A stretch of DNA of 64,000 nucleotides, from the NCBI RefSeq assembly GCF_004770905.1, contig NZ_RQHT01000014.1, forward strand, positions 806,001-870,000. The letters run 5' to 3'. Shown here piece after piece: positions 26,570-36,853 of this stretch. This DNA is from Leptospira bandrabouensis. GTDB lineage: Bacteria; Spirochaetota; Leptospiria; Leptospirales; Leptospiraceae. Made by a program: the position numbers and the translations under genes. Below the pieces are notes generated by a model, which saw only the letters and a program-made list of their open reading frames with translations, searched no databases and had not been told where the DNA came from. Each line of letters opens with the position of its first letter. The first letter of the stretch is position 1.

Positions 26570-27838
26570 TTAATCTCGGTAATCCATTACCAATCGAAAT
26601 CCTGCTCGCCTATCTTCGGATAGGTTAGGAATCCCACCGTAGGACCTAGCACTGGCCGTTGCATTTTTTGCTGAGTCTGCATAGGAACCGCCACGAACCA
26701 CTTTGTAAATTTTCCCAAAAGAAAAGTTTTTGATATGATGTCCTGGATACAACTGGTAGTCACTGGATGTCCATTCCGGTGCATTGCCACACATTCCGAT
26801 TGCTCCATAGGGACTTGCTCCTTCTGTAGATAATTCTAATACAGACTGAGCTTTCCCTATTTTTGATTCTCTAGTATTGCAGTACAAAGAATCGTATTCA
26901 TCTCCAAACGGATATTTGGTGGCAATGATTTGGTAACCTACGGTTTCATCTCTGTTGGTAAATTCAATCACCCCTGGACCACGAGCCGCTTTTTCCCATT
27001 CCCATTCAGTGGGAATCCGTTTTCCAACCCAACTGGCATATCGTTCGACTTCTCTATACGTAAGATGAATTACCGGATAATCTCCTTCCCCTTCGGGATA
27101 TTTTCCCCCAATCCAATGAGGTGGACTTGGAGAATTTGTTTGTTTTAAAAAGTAAGCGTATTCTGCGTTGGTGACTTCATACTTATCAATATAAAAGGAT
27201 GGGATTTCTTTTAGGTTGGAGGGTTTTGGTTCTAAAAAATAAGGATTAAAACTATCTGAGGAAGGATCTGTCCCTTGCCCGTATAAAAATAAACCTCTTG
27301 AAACTAAAACCATCTCCTTTCTATCTTTGGGATGAAAAACAGTTTTCCTAGGAGGAGTAAATCTTCCTTTAAAGAAAGCATCTGGCTCCGTAAAAAAATC
27401 TTCTTCGATATAACTGGAGATATAGGCATCTGTTGTGATCTCTTTCATTTTTGAGCTTAGATCCGGTTTGTAATCACCCACTAACACCACTTCAATGAAT
27501 TGATTTTTTTTGTTGATATGTTTTTCTTCCCAAACAGTGTCTCGAACCACAAGAACCCCTTGTTTTAGGTCTGTCAGTTTTTGATACACAGGAAATTCTT
27601 TTGTTTCAGCAAATAATGATTTTATTTCTGCGAGTGAAAGTTTGGAAATCCGTTGATTACGATAAATCCGAACTTTAATCCATAATCTATTTTTATAAAC
27701 GCCAACAACTTCACCTTTCCAAAGTTGAACTTTCTTTTTAGTAGTGGCAAAGGGTGATTCTTCCGAAGTTTCCTCTTGCGAAACAAGGGGTGAAATTACA
27801 ATTCCCCAAACGAATAGAATCATTAGTAGTTTTTTCAT
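26570..27838 (-). CDS. exported FGE-sulfatase-domain protein lacking the catalytic Cys
   Basis: This is a 422-residue protein. From the ATG at 27838 the N-terminus is a Sec signal (KKLLMILFVWGIVISPLVS). The first 200 residues are unassigned. The C-terminal half is a formylglycine-generating-enzyme/SUMF1-type fold: YIDKYEVTNAEYAYFL, GKRIPTEWEWEKAARG, GMCGNAPEWTSSDY, VVRGGSYADS and RRAGFRLVM. Catalytic FGEs have Cys after the RGGS segment; here that segment reads Ala-Asp-Ser, so it is probably a binding or structural protein. No sulfatase gene is nearby. The in-frame ATGs at 27856 and 27853 are alternative starts. It is divergent from the ACT-domain gene. Confidence 0.82.
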   Translation of the reverse strand: MKKLLMILFVWGIVISPLVSQEETSEESPFATTKKKVQLWKGEVVGVYKNRLWIKVRIYRNQRISKLSLAEIKSLFAETKEFPVYQKLTDLKQGVLVVRDTVWEEKHINKKNQFIEVVLVGDYKPDLSSKMKEITTDAYISSYIEEDFFTEPDAFFKGRFTPPRKTVFHPKDRKEMVLVSRGLFLYGQGTDPSSDSFNPYFLEPKPSNLKEIPSFYIDKYEVTNAEYAYFLKQTNSPSPPHWIGGKYPEGEGDYPVIHLTYREVERYASWVGKRIPTEWEWEKAARGPGVIEFTNRDETVGYQIIATKYPFGDEYDSLYCNTRESKIGKAQSVLELSTEGASPYGAIGMCGNAPEWTSSDYQLYPGHHIKNFSFGKIYKVVRGGSYADSAKNATASARSYGGIPNLSEDRRAGFRLVMDYRD

Positions 27839-27932
27839 ACTGTCTTTTATCATCATCGGCGTATTTTGCCGAAACCTTTTGATTGAAATTTCCTGTGCAT
27901 GTATACAATCTGTGGGAAAGGGAAATACCACA

Positions 27933-28544
27933 TTGATCGAGTTTCAATACAAACGAGAGAAGGAAAATATCCTTATTTCCCTCAAAACCGATTCTACCCA
28001 AATCGGTACCTTCCACCGAATCGCTACCATCATTTATGCACTCAAAATGGACATACTTTCAGGGGAACTGAGCACAGTCATAGAACAAGGTCACGAGTTT
28101 ACAATCGATTCGTTCATTTTACAAGCAGATGGCGGAGACACCACCCAAGCCGCATTCAAACTGGGAATGATGATGGATTCCTTATTTTCTAAAAATACCA
28201 AGTTTGAAGAAATTTTGGAAAAATTACAAATCCAAGAACCAGCAGTAGCCACATTCTTTCGCGAAACCCCAGAGTTTATTTTTAGCGATTTACCAGAAAG
28301 GAACGAAACTTGTTTGTATTTGGAAAGTAGTGCCGGTCGAGGTTTGTTGTATTATGTATCTCGCATTTTAATGCAAAACCAAATCAACATTCGTAGTGCT
28401 ACTATTGAAACGGACTTTGAAACAGGCCGGGCCAAAGATAGTTTTTATTTAACAGATGCATCGGGGAAGATGTTTGCTTCTTCTGACCTTGCTGACAAAA
28501 TCAGAAGAGAAATTCTAGCCCCGATCCAATCGAACTCTCGTTAG
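27933..28544 (+). CDS. ACT-like (GlnD-type) regulatory domain protein
   Basis: The protein has 203 residues from a TTG at 27933, which I chose because AAAGGGA stands nine bases upstream. The frame itself opens further left, inside the divergent gene. Two regulatory modules can be seen: DSTQIGTFHRIATIIYALKMDILSGELST (about 16-45) and SAGRGLLYYVSRILMQNQINIRSATIET. The latter is a typical ACT beginning (xGxLxxVxxxLxxxxINIxxAxI), as in the C-terminal repeats of GlnD. No catalytic domain is attached. It probably senses a small ligand or regulates a partner; which one is unknown. Confidence 0.7.
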   Translation: MIEFQYKREKENILISLKTDSTQIGTFHRIATIIYALKMDILSGELSTVIEQGHEFTIDSFILQADGGDTTQAAFKLGMMMDSLFSKNTKFEEILEKLQIQEPAVATFFRETPEFIFSDLPERNETCLYLESSAGRGLLYYVSRILMQNQINIRSATIETDFETGRAKDSFYLTDASGKMFASSDLADKIRREILAPIQSNSR

Positions 28545-28547
28545 AGA

Positions 28548-29201
28548 TTAGTTTTTACAAAGAACTTTTAAAGAAGTAGCTTTGTCCACTTTGGGTGCCT
28601 TTCCGTTAGAAAAACGGTAAGCCAAACCAGATTTTTTATCCACTTCTGTTTTCGTCCAATATTTCTCTTCGCTAGATTTGATCTCTTTTGGAGCAGTTGC
28701 CGCAAATTTTACGAGATCGTCTTTGGAAGGAACGACTCCACCTACTGATTTACAATAAGCAGCTGCTTCTGACCATTTTTTAGAAGCTACTTTGTCCACT
28801 AGGAACACAGCAGTAGATTCTTCTGCAGGTGCAGGAGCCTCTTCTACTTTTTTCTCAGGTTCTGCTGCTACTGGTTTGGTTTGTGCATCTGCTGGAACAG
28901 AAGCTGTAGCCACTGGTGCCGGTGCCTTTGTTTTAAAGTATTTCACATATCCTAAGTACCCGATGGCAAGTACTCCGGCCAAAACCAAAAATAGATATAC
29001 TCCGTTTCCTGATTCTTTCGTTTGAGAAGATCCCTCAGAATGAGAAACTGGGGATTGAAGAGAAACTTGCGCGGACTCATCGTTTCCGAATAGAGATGCA
29101 CTCTCGTTTCTTGTAGATTGTTTCTTAACCGTATTTGTTTTCTTAGCCGCTTGTTTAACAGCCTTCTTCTTAGCGGCAGATGATGATTTTTTCGTTGCCA
29201 T
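28548..29201 (-). CDS. membrane-anchored protein with Lys/Ala-rich histone H1-like tail
   Basis: This is a 217-residue protein from the ATG at 29201, which has AGGA about eight bases upstream. Residues 1-30 are a basic Lys/Ala/Ser/Thr-rich tail (ATKKSSSAAKKKAVKQAAKK) like histone H1 tails. A polar stretch follows. One membrane helix is predicted at about 67-88. Next come a Pro/Ala/Val/Glu-rich linker (about 91-130) and a C-terminal domain of about 80 residues with two Cys (near 150 and 215). The tail should face the cytoplasm and the C-terminal domain the periplasm, by the positive-inside rule. I do not recognise the C-terminal domain. A perfect TATAAT is upstream. Confidence 0.75.
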   Translation of the reverse strand: MATKKSSSAAKKKAVKQAAKKTNTVKKQSTRNESASLFGNDESAQVSLQSPVSHSEGSSQTKESGNGVYLFLVLAGVLAIGYLGYVKYFKTKAPAPVATASVPADAQTKPVAAEPEKKVEEAPAPAEESTAVFLVDKVASKKWSEAAAYCKSVGGVVPSKDDLVKFAATAPKEIKSSEEKYWTKTEVDKKSGLAYRFSNGKAPKVDKATSLKVLCKN

Positions 29202-29232
29202 AATGATAATCCTTATTGCCGAGACAATTCTA

Positions 29233-29238
29233 ATTATA
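29233..29238 (-). promoter_or_regulatory. -10 hexamer for the H1-tailed membrane protein gene
   Basis: A perfect TATAAT is read on the reverse strand, 31 bases before the start codon at 29201. No good -35 match is seen at 16-18 bases. Confidence 0.35.
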
Positions 29239-29345
29239 GTTATCACATGAAATCAGAAAAAGCTGAAGAACTTCTTCTCAAATTTGTTTTTTTTTAAAAT
29301 TTTTTTAAGTGTGTTTCCTTTTCTACTCCGAAATCGTGATCCTAA

Positions 29346-30629
29346 ATGAAAGAAGTTCGTATTGGTCTATTGGGTGCCGGAGTTGTCGGCACAAGCTTAC
29401 TCCAACTCTTGGATAAAAACCGAGAAAAAATCCAACGTCATTATGGAATCAACTTACAACTAACGACCATTGCCACTCGCAGTCCGGGAAAACTCCAAGG
29501 TAAAACGAACGTTCCAGTAACAGACAATGTATTATCTGTTACAAATCGTTCGGATATCGATATGATTGTTGAATTGATAGGCGGAACTGATACGGCTTAC
29601 CAAGCGGTTCGATCCGCTTTGGAACATGGGAAAACTGTTATCACAGCCAATAAGGCCTTGTTATCCGAAAAAGGGCGGGAATTGTATCCGATCGCTGCAA
29701 AAACCGGTGCTGAGCTTGGTTATGAGGCAGCAGTGGCGGGTTCCATTCCCATCATCCGCACTTTACGAGATGGACTCTCTTCCTGTGAATTTGAAGTTAT
29801 TTGCGGAATTCTGAACGGAACCACAAATTTTATTTTAACCAAAATGGAACAAGAGGCTTGGGATTATGTGACGGCACTGAAAAAAGCACAAGAACTGGGA
29901 TTTGCCGAAGCAGACCCAACCTTCGACGTAGAAGGGATCGATGCTGGTCATAAAATTAGTTTGCTTGCAAGTCTTGCCTTCCGTGAGTACGTTTCGTTCG
30001 CTTCCCTTTCCGTAAAAGGAATTTCCGATTTGCAATCATTGGACATACAGTCAGCACTTTCTCTTGGATATCGAATCAAACTTTTAGGAATCTCTAAACG
30101 AAGTTCGGCGGGAGTACTAACCAAAGTGCATCCTACGCTTGTTCCTCTGGACCATCCATTGGCAAATGTAATGAACGAATCCAATGCTGTTTTTTATAAA
30201 ACCAAAGAAGCGGATTCGGGAATGATCACGGGAAAAGGTGCTGGTGGAATGCCAACAGCTAGTGCGGTGCTCTCTGACATCATCTATTATGCTTCGAGAT
30301 TGGGAAGTAAGGACATCGCTAAAGAAAATAATCTTTTCCCAGAAGCCAAAGCCTTTCCAGAGCCAGACAATATGGTTCGTTATTACCTACGTTTTTCCAC
30401 TGTGGACAAACCGGGAGTTCTTGCTGAAATTTCTCAAGTACTTGGTCGTCATAATATTTCCATTGCATCCGTCCAACAGAAGGAGTCCACTTCGGAACCA
30501 GTGTCTGTGATTGTTGTCACACACTCGGCGACAGAAGGGGAATTTCAGAAATCTCTGCAGGAAATTGATACTATGTCGAACATCATTAAACAGAAAACTG
30601 TTGCCATCCGGCTTTTGGAAAACCTGTAA
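29346..30629 (+). CDS. hom: homoserine dehydrogenase
   Basis: This NAD(P)H-dependent enzyme reduces aspartate semialdehyde to homoserine, the branch point toward threonine and methionine. It has 427 residues. The nucleotide-binding GLLGAGVVGTSLLQLL opens the protein. TANKALLSEKG with the catalytic-site region GYEAAVAGSIPIIRTLRDG follows, then GILNGTTNFILTKM and FAEADPTFDVEGIDAGHK. A C-terminal ACT domain (YYLRFSTVDKPGVLAEISQ, from about 344) suggests feedback control by an amino acid. The spacer upstream is very A/T rich. A STAS gene follows after five bases. Confidence 0.95.
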   Translation: MKEVRIGLLGAGVVGTSLLQLLDKNREKIQRHYGINLQLTTIATRSPGKLQGKTNVPVTDNVLSVTNRSDIDMIVELIGGTDTAYQAVRSALEHGKTVITANKALLSEKGRELYPIAAKTGAELGYEAAVAGSIPIIRTLRDGLSSCEFEVICGILNGTTNFILTKMEQEAWDYVTALKKAQELGFAEADPTFDVEGIDAGHKISLLASLAFREYVSFASLSVKGISDLQSLDIQSALSLGYRIKLLGISKRSSAGVLTKVHPTLVPLDHPLANVMNESNAVFYKTKEADSGMITGKGAGGMPTASAVLSDIIYYASRLGSKDIAKENNLFPEAKAFPEPDNMVRYYLRFSTVDKPGVLAEISQVLGRHNISIASVQQKESTSEPVSVIVVTHSATEGEFQKSLQEIDTMSNIIKQKTVAIRLLENL

Positions 30630-30634
30630 CTCGC

Positions 30635-31003
30635 ATGGCGGATTTACAGTTTCCCTCCCTGGATCTCAAAACAGAATTCATCGAAATCAAAGGAGAGCGA
30701 GTGCTGGTTGTTTCCTTTGTGGGCCAGATCACCAATACCAACGCCTACGAAATCAATCGGAATATTTCCATGATCTTTCGCGACTCTGTTTACAATATCA
30801 TTTTGGAACTAACCAAGTTGGATTATATCAATAGCATTGGAGTGGCAACACTCATTGGTATCATCAAAACTGTGGAGAGCAATCATGGTAAAATTATGAT
30901 TGGGGGACTCAATCATTTTCTGGAAAACGTGATTCGATTAATGGATTTGCCACGTCAGGTTCAGATTTTTAACACCAAACAAGAAGCCATTACGAATTGG
31001 TAA
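30635..31003 (+). CDS. STAS-domain protein
   Basis: This is a 122-residue single STAS domain, the second such gene in the window. In the phosphoswitch loop it reads [12 protein letters not shown] (around 66-77). The Ser is kept, but the preceding Asp found in SpoIIAA-like proteins is Asn, so phosphorylation control may differ from the protein at 21705. It is directly behind hom and probably on the same transcript. Its 3' end overlaps the hflX 3' end by 14 bases, convergently. Confidence 0.88.
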   Translation: MADLQFPSLDLKTEFIEIKGERVLVVSFVGQITNTNAYEINRNISMIFRDSVYNIILELTKLDYINSIGVATLIGIIKTVESNHGKIMIGGLNHFLENVIRLMDLPRQVQIFNTKQEAITNW

Positions 31004-32552
31004 TAGATATCAAGTTAGGGTTCTGATCTTTTTTTTTCCAAAGTTCGTCTTCAATTAAATCCAAAAGATGAGACAAACCTTCGCGGGTCACAGCAGAAAC
31101 AAGGAGTGCCTCATTCTTTTCAAAGGAAAGACGAGTTTCCTCATCCAACCCATCCGCTTTGTTAAAAACCACCATTCGGGGAATTTCGTTCAATTGCAGT
31201 GAGTTGAGGATCGTATCTACCGCCTCCATTTGTTCCGCATAATTTGCGTTTGTGGAGTCGACTACATGGAGTAATAAATCCGCATCCCCTAATTCTTCCA
31301 ATGTGGCCTTAAAGGCCTGGGAAAGGTCTGGCGGAAGGTCGTGGATAAAACCTACAGTATCAGAAATGATGATTTCTCTTTCTTCGGGAAAACGAATCCT
31401 ACGAGTTGTAGGATCTAAAGTTGCAAATAATTTGTCTTCGGCAATGACAGTAGAATTCGTGAGGGCATTGAGAAGGGTTGATTTTCCTGCATTCGTATAA
31501 CCAACAATTCCCACAATGGGAATTTCATTTCGGGAACGAGCCTTGCGGTTTAATTCCCTACGACGTTTGAGGTCTTTTAGTTCATTTTCCAAACGAGTGA
31601 TTTTTTCTTCCACACGTCTGTTACCAATTTCCAACTTAGTTTCCCCAGGCCCTCTTCCTCCAATACCACCTGTTAGGCGACTCATATTGTCATCCAATTC
31701 GGAAAGTCGGTTTTTTAAGTATTTGAGTTGGGCCAGTTCCACCTGGAGTTTTCCATCTCGTGATTTTGCATTTTTGGAAAAGATATCCAAAATGAGTTGG
31801 GTGCGATCGATGATTTTTAAATCACTGGCATCCGAGATTTTTTTGGCCTGCGAAGGTGTGAGTTCCAAATCAAAAATTAAATGTTCAATGTCTTTGTGAA
31901 CTGAAGTTAGAATGATTTCTTGTAACTTACCTTTTCCTACAACAGTCCTGGGATCGGGATCTCTTTTTTGAACATAAGTATCCACAACATGAATTCCTGC
32001 TGTGCGACAAAGTTCTTTGAGTTCTGCCATGGAATGTTCTGGGGAACGTTTCATCTTCCTGACATCATACACACCCACAAGGAAGGCTCGGTTTTCTTTT
32101 TGTGATTCTTTGAGGTTGGATGTTTTTTTTGTGAATTCGGACTCGAGTGCTTCCACTTGCTCCGTGTATCCATACTTCAATTGGCCTGGGTATTGTTTGG
32201 GAGAAAGAATCCAAGGTTCCTTTGCGTCGGGATCTGGATTGATAAAGGCAGAAAAAAAGAATTTAGGAATTCCATCGGCACCCACGCAAGCAGCCGTGAT
32301 GGAATCAAATCGGTTGAGGACAAGGTCCATCAAATCTTCTTGGTTTAACGGGTGTTCTTTGAGGTGTGTGTGAAAGAGTCGAAGGCCACGAAGCCTCGAA
32401 TGAGCCACACGATACCGATCCAAATGGGGAATTTCAATCGAATGGTCGTTCCCAACAATCAAATGAGTGACATAACCTGTCCTCTCAATGAGAAGGCCTA
32501 CCTGCCTACCAATTTCCACGGAAATCTCGCCCACGAGCCTTGCGAGCTCCAT
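30990..32552 (-). CDS. hflX: ribosome-associated GTPase HflX
   Basis: HflX binds the large ribosomal subunit and splits stalled ribosomes. The 520-residue frame contains an N-terminal ND1 nucleotide-binding domain, the coiled helical linker ([20 protein letters not shown]) and a G domain. The G domain has the P-loop [14 protein letters not shown], the switch region [14 protein letters not shown] and the specificity motif FNKAD. The ATG at 32552 is the first canonical start, with GGGAGGA 13 bases upstream. However, the frame remains open upstream. The 31 preceding codons, back to an ATT at 32645, encode [15 protein letters not shown] and [10 protein letters not shown], which resemble the N-terminus of delta-proteobacterial-type HflX proteins. 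The true start may therefore be a non-canonical codon near 32645. Confidence 0.93.
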   Translation of the reverse strand: MELARLVGEISVEIGRQVGLLIERTGYVTHLIVGNDHSIEIPHLDRYRVAHSRLRGLRLFHTHLKEHPLNQEDLMDLVLNRFDSITAACVGADGIPKFFFSAFINPDPDAKEPWILSPKQYPGQLKYGYTEQVEALESEFTKKTSNLKESQKENRAFLVGVYDVRKMKRSPEHSMAELKELCRTAGIHVVDTYVQKRDPDPRTVVGKGKLQEIILTSVHKDIEHLIFDLELTPSQAKKISDASDLKIIDRTQLILDIFSKNAKSRDGKLQVELAQLKYLKNRLSELDDNMSRLTGGIGGRGPGETKLEIGNRRVEEKITRLENELKDLKRRRELNRKARSRNEIPIVGIVGYTNAGKSTLLNALTNSTVIAEDKLFATLDPTTRRIRFPEEREIIISDTVGFIHDLPPDLSQAFKATLEELGDADLLLHVVDSTNANYAEQMEAVDTILNSLQLNEIPRMVVFNKADGLDEETRLSFEKNEALLVSAVTREGLSHLLDLIEDELWKKKDQNPNLISITNS

Positions 32553-32695
32553 CGAAATGATAGAATCCTCCCGAAGTCGTCTTTCGGAGAGAGATTTTAA
32601 CTTTTTTAACTGGTTTGGCTTGAGACCAGCTAGATTGCCGCTAATTTTACTTATAGTACGTATCCGATATTCAAAGTATGGAAGTAGGCTATCAG

Positions 32696-34573
32696 ATGTT
32701 TCAAAAGGGTCAAGACATAATTTGGAAGAGCAGTTTATGGGTGGTCCTTGTTCTGTTGATCAGTTGTTCCACCTCAAAACCATACCAATTAACAGACGTT
32801 TCACCAAAGTATAAAGAATACCAAGGTTCGGATTTAGACCCGCATAAATCAAAATCTGTCACAATCCCTGTGACTAAAAACCGTAAGTATGATGAGTTTA
32901 TCCAAGAAGCACATAAGGCCATTGCTTTACTTGAGTTTGGAGAAAATGTTGCTCTTCGTGCTGATAGCAAAAAAACAGTCGGCGAACCAGTAGATAAGGA
33001 AATGCAAGCGGCTGCCTATTTGGAAGAAGATTTGCCTGTCGTTATTGCCAAGCTGCCAGGACTCATCCAAACCAACCAAGATCTCATTGATAGCGTTCCC
33101 AATGATTTTGATGGCCCAGCCATTGGTCGTGTCAGTTATGAATTAGGTAATATTCTAGATTCATTAAAACAAAACAGTCCTAAAGCAATTGGTATCCAAA
33201 ACGCGATTCGACATTTACGTTCTGATTCAGGGAACTACAACCAAGGCAAAGATATCGCTGAGAAAGATATAAAACCAGTAGTGGAAGATCCAGTCATTAT
33301 AACGAATGAAGTGGAAACTCCCAAAAAAATTGAAAAAATAATTCCTAACAAAGTAGAGAATCCATCTAAAATTTCTATCAAACGACTCAATCGCAAAGCA
33401 AAAGTAACAGGAAAAGCTAAAGTTACCGATCAAATCAATGAGTCAGTAAAAAAGGAAGAAGAAGTTCTCTCCGAAGAAGAAAAAAAGGACAGAGAGTATA
33501 CAGACCAAATTCGTAAAGGGTTGGTTCAGGTTTTCCAATGGGAATACTACCGAAAGCCAAAAAACTTAGAAAAGATTTTAACCACTCATCCTATCCCTCG
33601 TGTGCGCGCTGCTGCTGCACTGGCGCTTGGTAGATTAAAGGCAGGCCGAGTTAGTTTAGAAAATGCCATCGATAAAGACGGATACCAAGTAAGACCTGCT
33701 GCCTATAAAGCTTTGTCTGATATTGGAGATAAACGTTCCCTTTCTTATTTTATAGCCGGAACCAAAGCAGAAGATCCAGAAGTGATCGCTGTGAGTTACG
33801 AAGGTCTGGGAAAAACAAAAGATCCAGCAGGACGTGAGATGATCCTTACAACAGGACTCGCCTCAGAATATGTGGTGATTGTTTCGGGTGCCTTACGCGG
33901 TCTCGCCTATCACAAACTAGATGCTGATGTCGAAGTATTTAGTAAGTTTTTAAAATCGAATGACCAAGATATTAAAGAAGCATGTCTTGAAGCTCTTGCG
34001 ATTCATGGAAGTAGAGAAAGTCTTAGAATTTTGGAAAAATTTGTTTCGGAAGAACCAAACATGGCATTACTTGCCATTGATGAAATTAGCAAAAATCCAT
34101 CTTTATCTGCAACCTTTGCTCTCATTCGATTGAATGAGTCGCAGACTGATGAAAAAATAAATAAACGAATTGGTGAATCCTTACTTCGTCGTAAGGCATT
34201 TGGTAAGTATGCGATCATCCTCATTGAAGATGATTACCTCCGGGCAGAACCAAACGAACGTTCGAGACCTGTTTCTTATATCAAAAACAAAGAGATTGGT
34301 TTAATTCTTTCTGAAACTAAAAAGGAATTTGCCGTGCGGATCGGGGAAGACATTCTCACTGACAAATACATCCAGGTGAAAATGGAATCTACACTTCCGG
34401 GAGCACGCGATGCCTTTGTCACAGGTTGGGTATTTTATCCGAAACTAGATATCATTGAAGTGAAACAACTTGGCAGTGATGGAAATTCTGGAAAGTATTC
34501 CAATTTGAAAAAAGGAAAACACAACAATCTCTTCAACCCAATTGAAGAAATCAAAGTTCCTAGAAAGGATTAG
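32696..34573 (+). CDS. HEAT-repeat lipoprotein
   Basis: This is a predicted lipoprotein of 625 residues. A hydrophobic signal ([13 protein letters not shown]) has its lipidation Cys at about residue 24. I start at the ATG at 32696, seven bases after TAGG; an ATG 18 bases earlier is possible. A Lys/Glu-rich central stretch precedes a run of HEAT-like helical repeats (about 285-480: [53 protein letters not shown]). The C-terminal 100 residues are unassigned. HEAT arrays bind partner proteins, so an envelope scaffold is plausible. It is divergent from hflX and overlaps the convergent receiver gene by 14 bases. Confidence 0.83.
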   Translation: MFQKGQDIIWKSSLWVVLVLLISCSTSKPYQLTDVSPKYKEYQGSDLDPHKSKSVTIPVTKNRKYDEFIQEAHKAIALLEFGENVALRADSKKTVGEPVDKEMQAAAYLEEDLPVVIAKLPGLIQTNQDLIDSVPNDFDGPAIGRVSYELGNILDSLKQNSPKAIGIQNAIRHLRSDSGNYNQGKDIAEKDIKPVVEDPVIITNEVETPKKIEKIIPNKVENPSKISIKRLNRKAKVTGKAKVTDQINESVKKEEEVLSEEEKKDREYTDQIRKGLVQVFQWEYYRKPKNLEKILTTHPIPRVRAAAALALGRLKAGRVSLENAIDKDGYQVRPAAYKALSDIGDKRSLSYFIAGTKAEDPEVIAVSYEGLGKTKDPAGREMILTTGLASEYVVIVSGALRGLAYHKLDADVEVFSKFLKSNDQDIKEACLEALAIHGSRESLRILEKFVSEEPNMALLAIDEISKNPSLSATFALIRLNESQTDEKINKRIGESLLRRKAFGKYAIILIEDDYLRAEPNERSRPVSYIKNKEIGLILSETKKEFAVRIGEDILTDKYIQVKMESTLPGARDAFVTGWVFYPKLDIIEVKQLGSDGNSGKYSNLKKGKHNNLFNPIEEIKVPRKD

Positions 34574-34961
34574 ATTTTCCTTTGGAAAGGGCGGTGGGAA
34601 CCCATTCTACCGTCCCTTGTTTGAGAGGAACTTTCGGAATCATCCAATGAAGACCACAAAACCAAGGTAAAAATAGAGAAGAAAACGGCATCACACCCAT
34701 TACATCAAATCCAGTCGAAGCAATCACAAGAACTCCCTTATAACCGGATTTGTATATTTGGCGCATCATCCAGAGACCTGATGTTTGGGTTTCCATAGTC
34801 ACATCCGAAACAATCATATCATAGTTTGGATTTTTTGTAAAAAGGGCTAATCCTTCCTTTGCATCCACAGCACGATCCGAGGATATATTTTTAGAATCAA
34901 AATATGATTTTAGATTGTTCGCATAACGGTCATTATCATCTACTATTAAAACTTTTTTCAT
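34560..34961 (-). CDS. receiver-domain protein with atypical C-terminus
   Basis: This is a 133-residue CheY-like protein. [13 protein letters not shown] gives the acidic pair and Asp53 in IVSDVTM is the phosphoacceptor. The later half departs from the norm. After VLVIASTG comes a hydrophobic, Trp/Phe/Met/Pro-rich segment (residues about 92-112), and the final 20 residues are basic and proline-containing. The alpha-4/beta-5 output face is therefore unusual; a Lys in MIPK may stand for the conserved Lys. It is the last gene of an operon with a lipid-exporter-like ABC protein and a PabA-like amidotransferase, overlapping the ABC gene by four bases. Confidence 0.78.
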   Translation of the reverse strand: MKKVLIVDDNDRYANNLKSYFDSKNISSDRAVDAKEGLALFTKNPNYDMIVSDVTMETQTSGLWMMRQIYKSGYKGVLVIASTGFDVMGVMPFSSLFLPWFCGLHWMIPKVPLKQGTVEWVPTALSKGKSNPF

Positions 34962-36853
34962 ATCTGAATCTCCGCTTCTGCAAATTGGCTGTCATATAAT
35001 TTTTTATAAATTCCGTTTTGGGCAAGTAAAGAATCATGATCACCTTTTTCCCTGATTTCGCCCTCTTCAATCACTACAATATTTTTCACCCGTCTTACTG
35101 TGGAAAGGCGATGTGCAATGATAAAAGTAGTTCTATTTTTAAAGAGCCGCTCCAAAGCTCGGCTAACCAACCTTTCGGATTCGGCGTCAAGGGCACTGGT
35201 AGCTTCATCTAAAATCAAAATTTCTGCGTTTCGTAACAAAGCTCTGGCAATGACAAGGCGTTGTCTTTGGCCACCACTCAGGTCAAGTCCACGTACTCCA
35301 ATGACGGTATCATAGCCGTTTTCCATATTGGTAATAAAATCATGGGCATTGGCAAGACGTGCCGCACGAATCACTTCTTTTCTGGTCGCAGCACCAGTCC
35401 CATAAGCAATGTTATCTGCAATCGTTCCGTGAAAGAGAAAAATTTCCTGAGTGACAATTCCAATTTTTTTACGAAGAGATTTTAGGGAATAGTTTCGAAT
35501 GTCCATTCCATCAATTAAAATTTTGCCAGCTGTTGGATCAAAAAAACGAGGAATCAAATCCATCATAGTTGATTTGCCAGAACCACTGGTTCCAACAAAG
35601 GCATAAGTTTCACCCAGTTTGATATCTAAGTTGATTCCTTTTAAAACTTCTTGGTTTGTTCCTGGATAAGAAAAATGAATGTCGTCAAACTGAATCCCCT
35701 TCTCTATTTTTTCGAGGACTGTCTCATCCCCATGTTCAACCACTTCCGAATCACGATCGATAATTTCAAAAATCCGTTTCCCTGCAGCATTGGCTTGGGT
35801 GATTTTTCCAACCATTTGTGAAAGTTGGGTAAGCGGACGAAGTAAAAATAACAAGGTAAGAAGGAAGGCCATAAACTCACCTTGGGTAAACTTACCTGAA
35901 TAAATAAATTTGGCACCCATAGCAAAGTAACCTAGCACCACGATGGATGAAGTAAGTTCGACAAGACTTGGGGCCATTTGTAAGTAGAATTGGCCTTTGA
36001 AAGTCCTTCGATACACCTTGTAATTGATATTATCAAATTTTTTAAGGTCTTGTTTCTCTTGGCGAAACGTGCGGATGACCTTAATTCCTGAAATGAATTC
36101 TTGGATATGGCTATTGAGATCAGCAAGTTTTTCTTGGAACCTTGCTGTAGAGGAAGAAATTTTTCGTGTAAACAAAGTTACAGGCATTATCACTACGGGA
36201 ATAGTAAGACATGCCAGGAGTAATAGTTCTGAATTTAAATAAATCAGAATCATTAAATGAGTTAAAACGTAAAAGAAGTTAATGACCGCATCACGAAGGT
36301 TACTCGAAATAACGGCTGCTACAATCTCTGCATCATTGATAACCCGACTCATAATCAGTCCGGTTTTTTCTTTATAAAAATAGGTAAGAGGCAACCTCTG
36401 GACTTTCTGGAATAATTCCTGGCGAATGTCTCGAACGGCCTTATATCCAGCCGTGGCGATACAATAAACAGAAAGAAGATAGGTTCCCAGTTTTAAAAGA
36501 TAAAGTGGGAATACAGCGATACAAACTGCCCAAACCACTTCCTTGGGTTCCATATCCTTTGTGAATTCGTTGATTTGAAGTTTTGCAGAGATTATCAGAC
36601 GTTTGATACGTTCCAAGCCATCCAAACTATCAACACCCAAAAGAACTTCTTGGACAAGGATCGTTTTTTCAGGAAGAGTTAAATCTAGGTGGAAACGATT
36701 GTTTTTATCACCACCTAACGAATCGAATAGGGGAATGAGTGCTGTAAGAGAAATTCCATTTAAAACGGCCGTCAAAAGTGCAAACACGAGTCCCAAAACA
36801 AATCGTTCCCGGTAGTGCACAGAATAGGACAATAGTCTTAAAAAATATTTCAT
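34958..36853 (-). CDS. MsbA-like ABC exporter (fused membrane and ATPase domains)
   Basis: This is a 631-residue half-transporter, functional as a homodimer in the inner membrane. Residues 1-330 form a six-helix type I exporter domain, with a long non-standard insertion after helix 1 (about 45-105). The ATPase domain shows [16 protein letters not shown], Walker [14 protein letters not shown], signature LSGGQRQR, Walker [13 protein letters not shown] and the H-loop IIAHRLSTV. It resembles MsbA-like lipid exporters; multidrug export is the alternative. It overlaps its neighbours by four bases on both sides, linking it tightly to a PabA-like gene upstream and a receiver gene downstream. Confidence 0.92.
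   Translation of the reverse strand: MKYFLRLLSYSVHYRERFVLGLVFALLTAVLNGISLTALIPLFDSLGGDKNNRFHLDLTLPEKTILVQEVLLGVDSLDGLERIKRLIISAKLQINEFTKDMEPKEVVWAVCIAVFPLYLLKLGTYLLSVYCIATAGYKAVRDIRQELFQKVQRLPLTYFYKEKTGLIMSRVINDAEIVAAVISSNLRDAVINFFYVLTHLMILIYLNSELLLLACLTIPVVIMPVTLFTRKISSSTARFQEKLADLNSHIQEFISGIKVIRTFRQEKQDLKKFDNINYKVYRRTFKGQFYLQMAPSLVELTSSIVVLGYFAMGAKFIYSGKFTQGEFMAFLLTLLFLLRPLTQLSQMVGKITQANAAGKRIFEIIDRDSEVVEHGDETVLEKIEKGIQFDDIHFSYPGTNQEVLKGINLDIKLGETYAFVGTSGSGKSTMMDLIPRFFDPTAGKILIDGMDIRNYSLKSLRKKIGIVTQEIFLFHGTIADNIAYGTGAATRKEVIRAARLANAHDFITNMENGYDTVIGVRGLDLSGGQRQRLVIARALLRNAEILILDEATSALDAESERLVSRALERLFKNRTTFIIAHRLSTVRRVKNIVVIEEGEIREKGDHDSLLAQNGIYKKLYDSQFAEAEIQI

Noticed and set aside
35710..36126. 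Short palindromes and reverse-frame peptides within the ABC exporter gene
   Set aside because: They fall inside a clearly coding region, including a TTGATATTATCAA palindrome near 36026 that resembles the shared operator only superficially and is not in a promoter.
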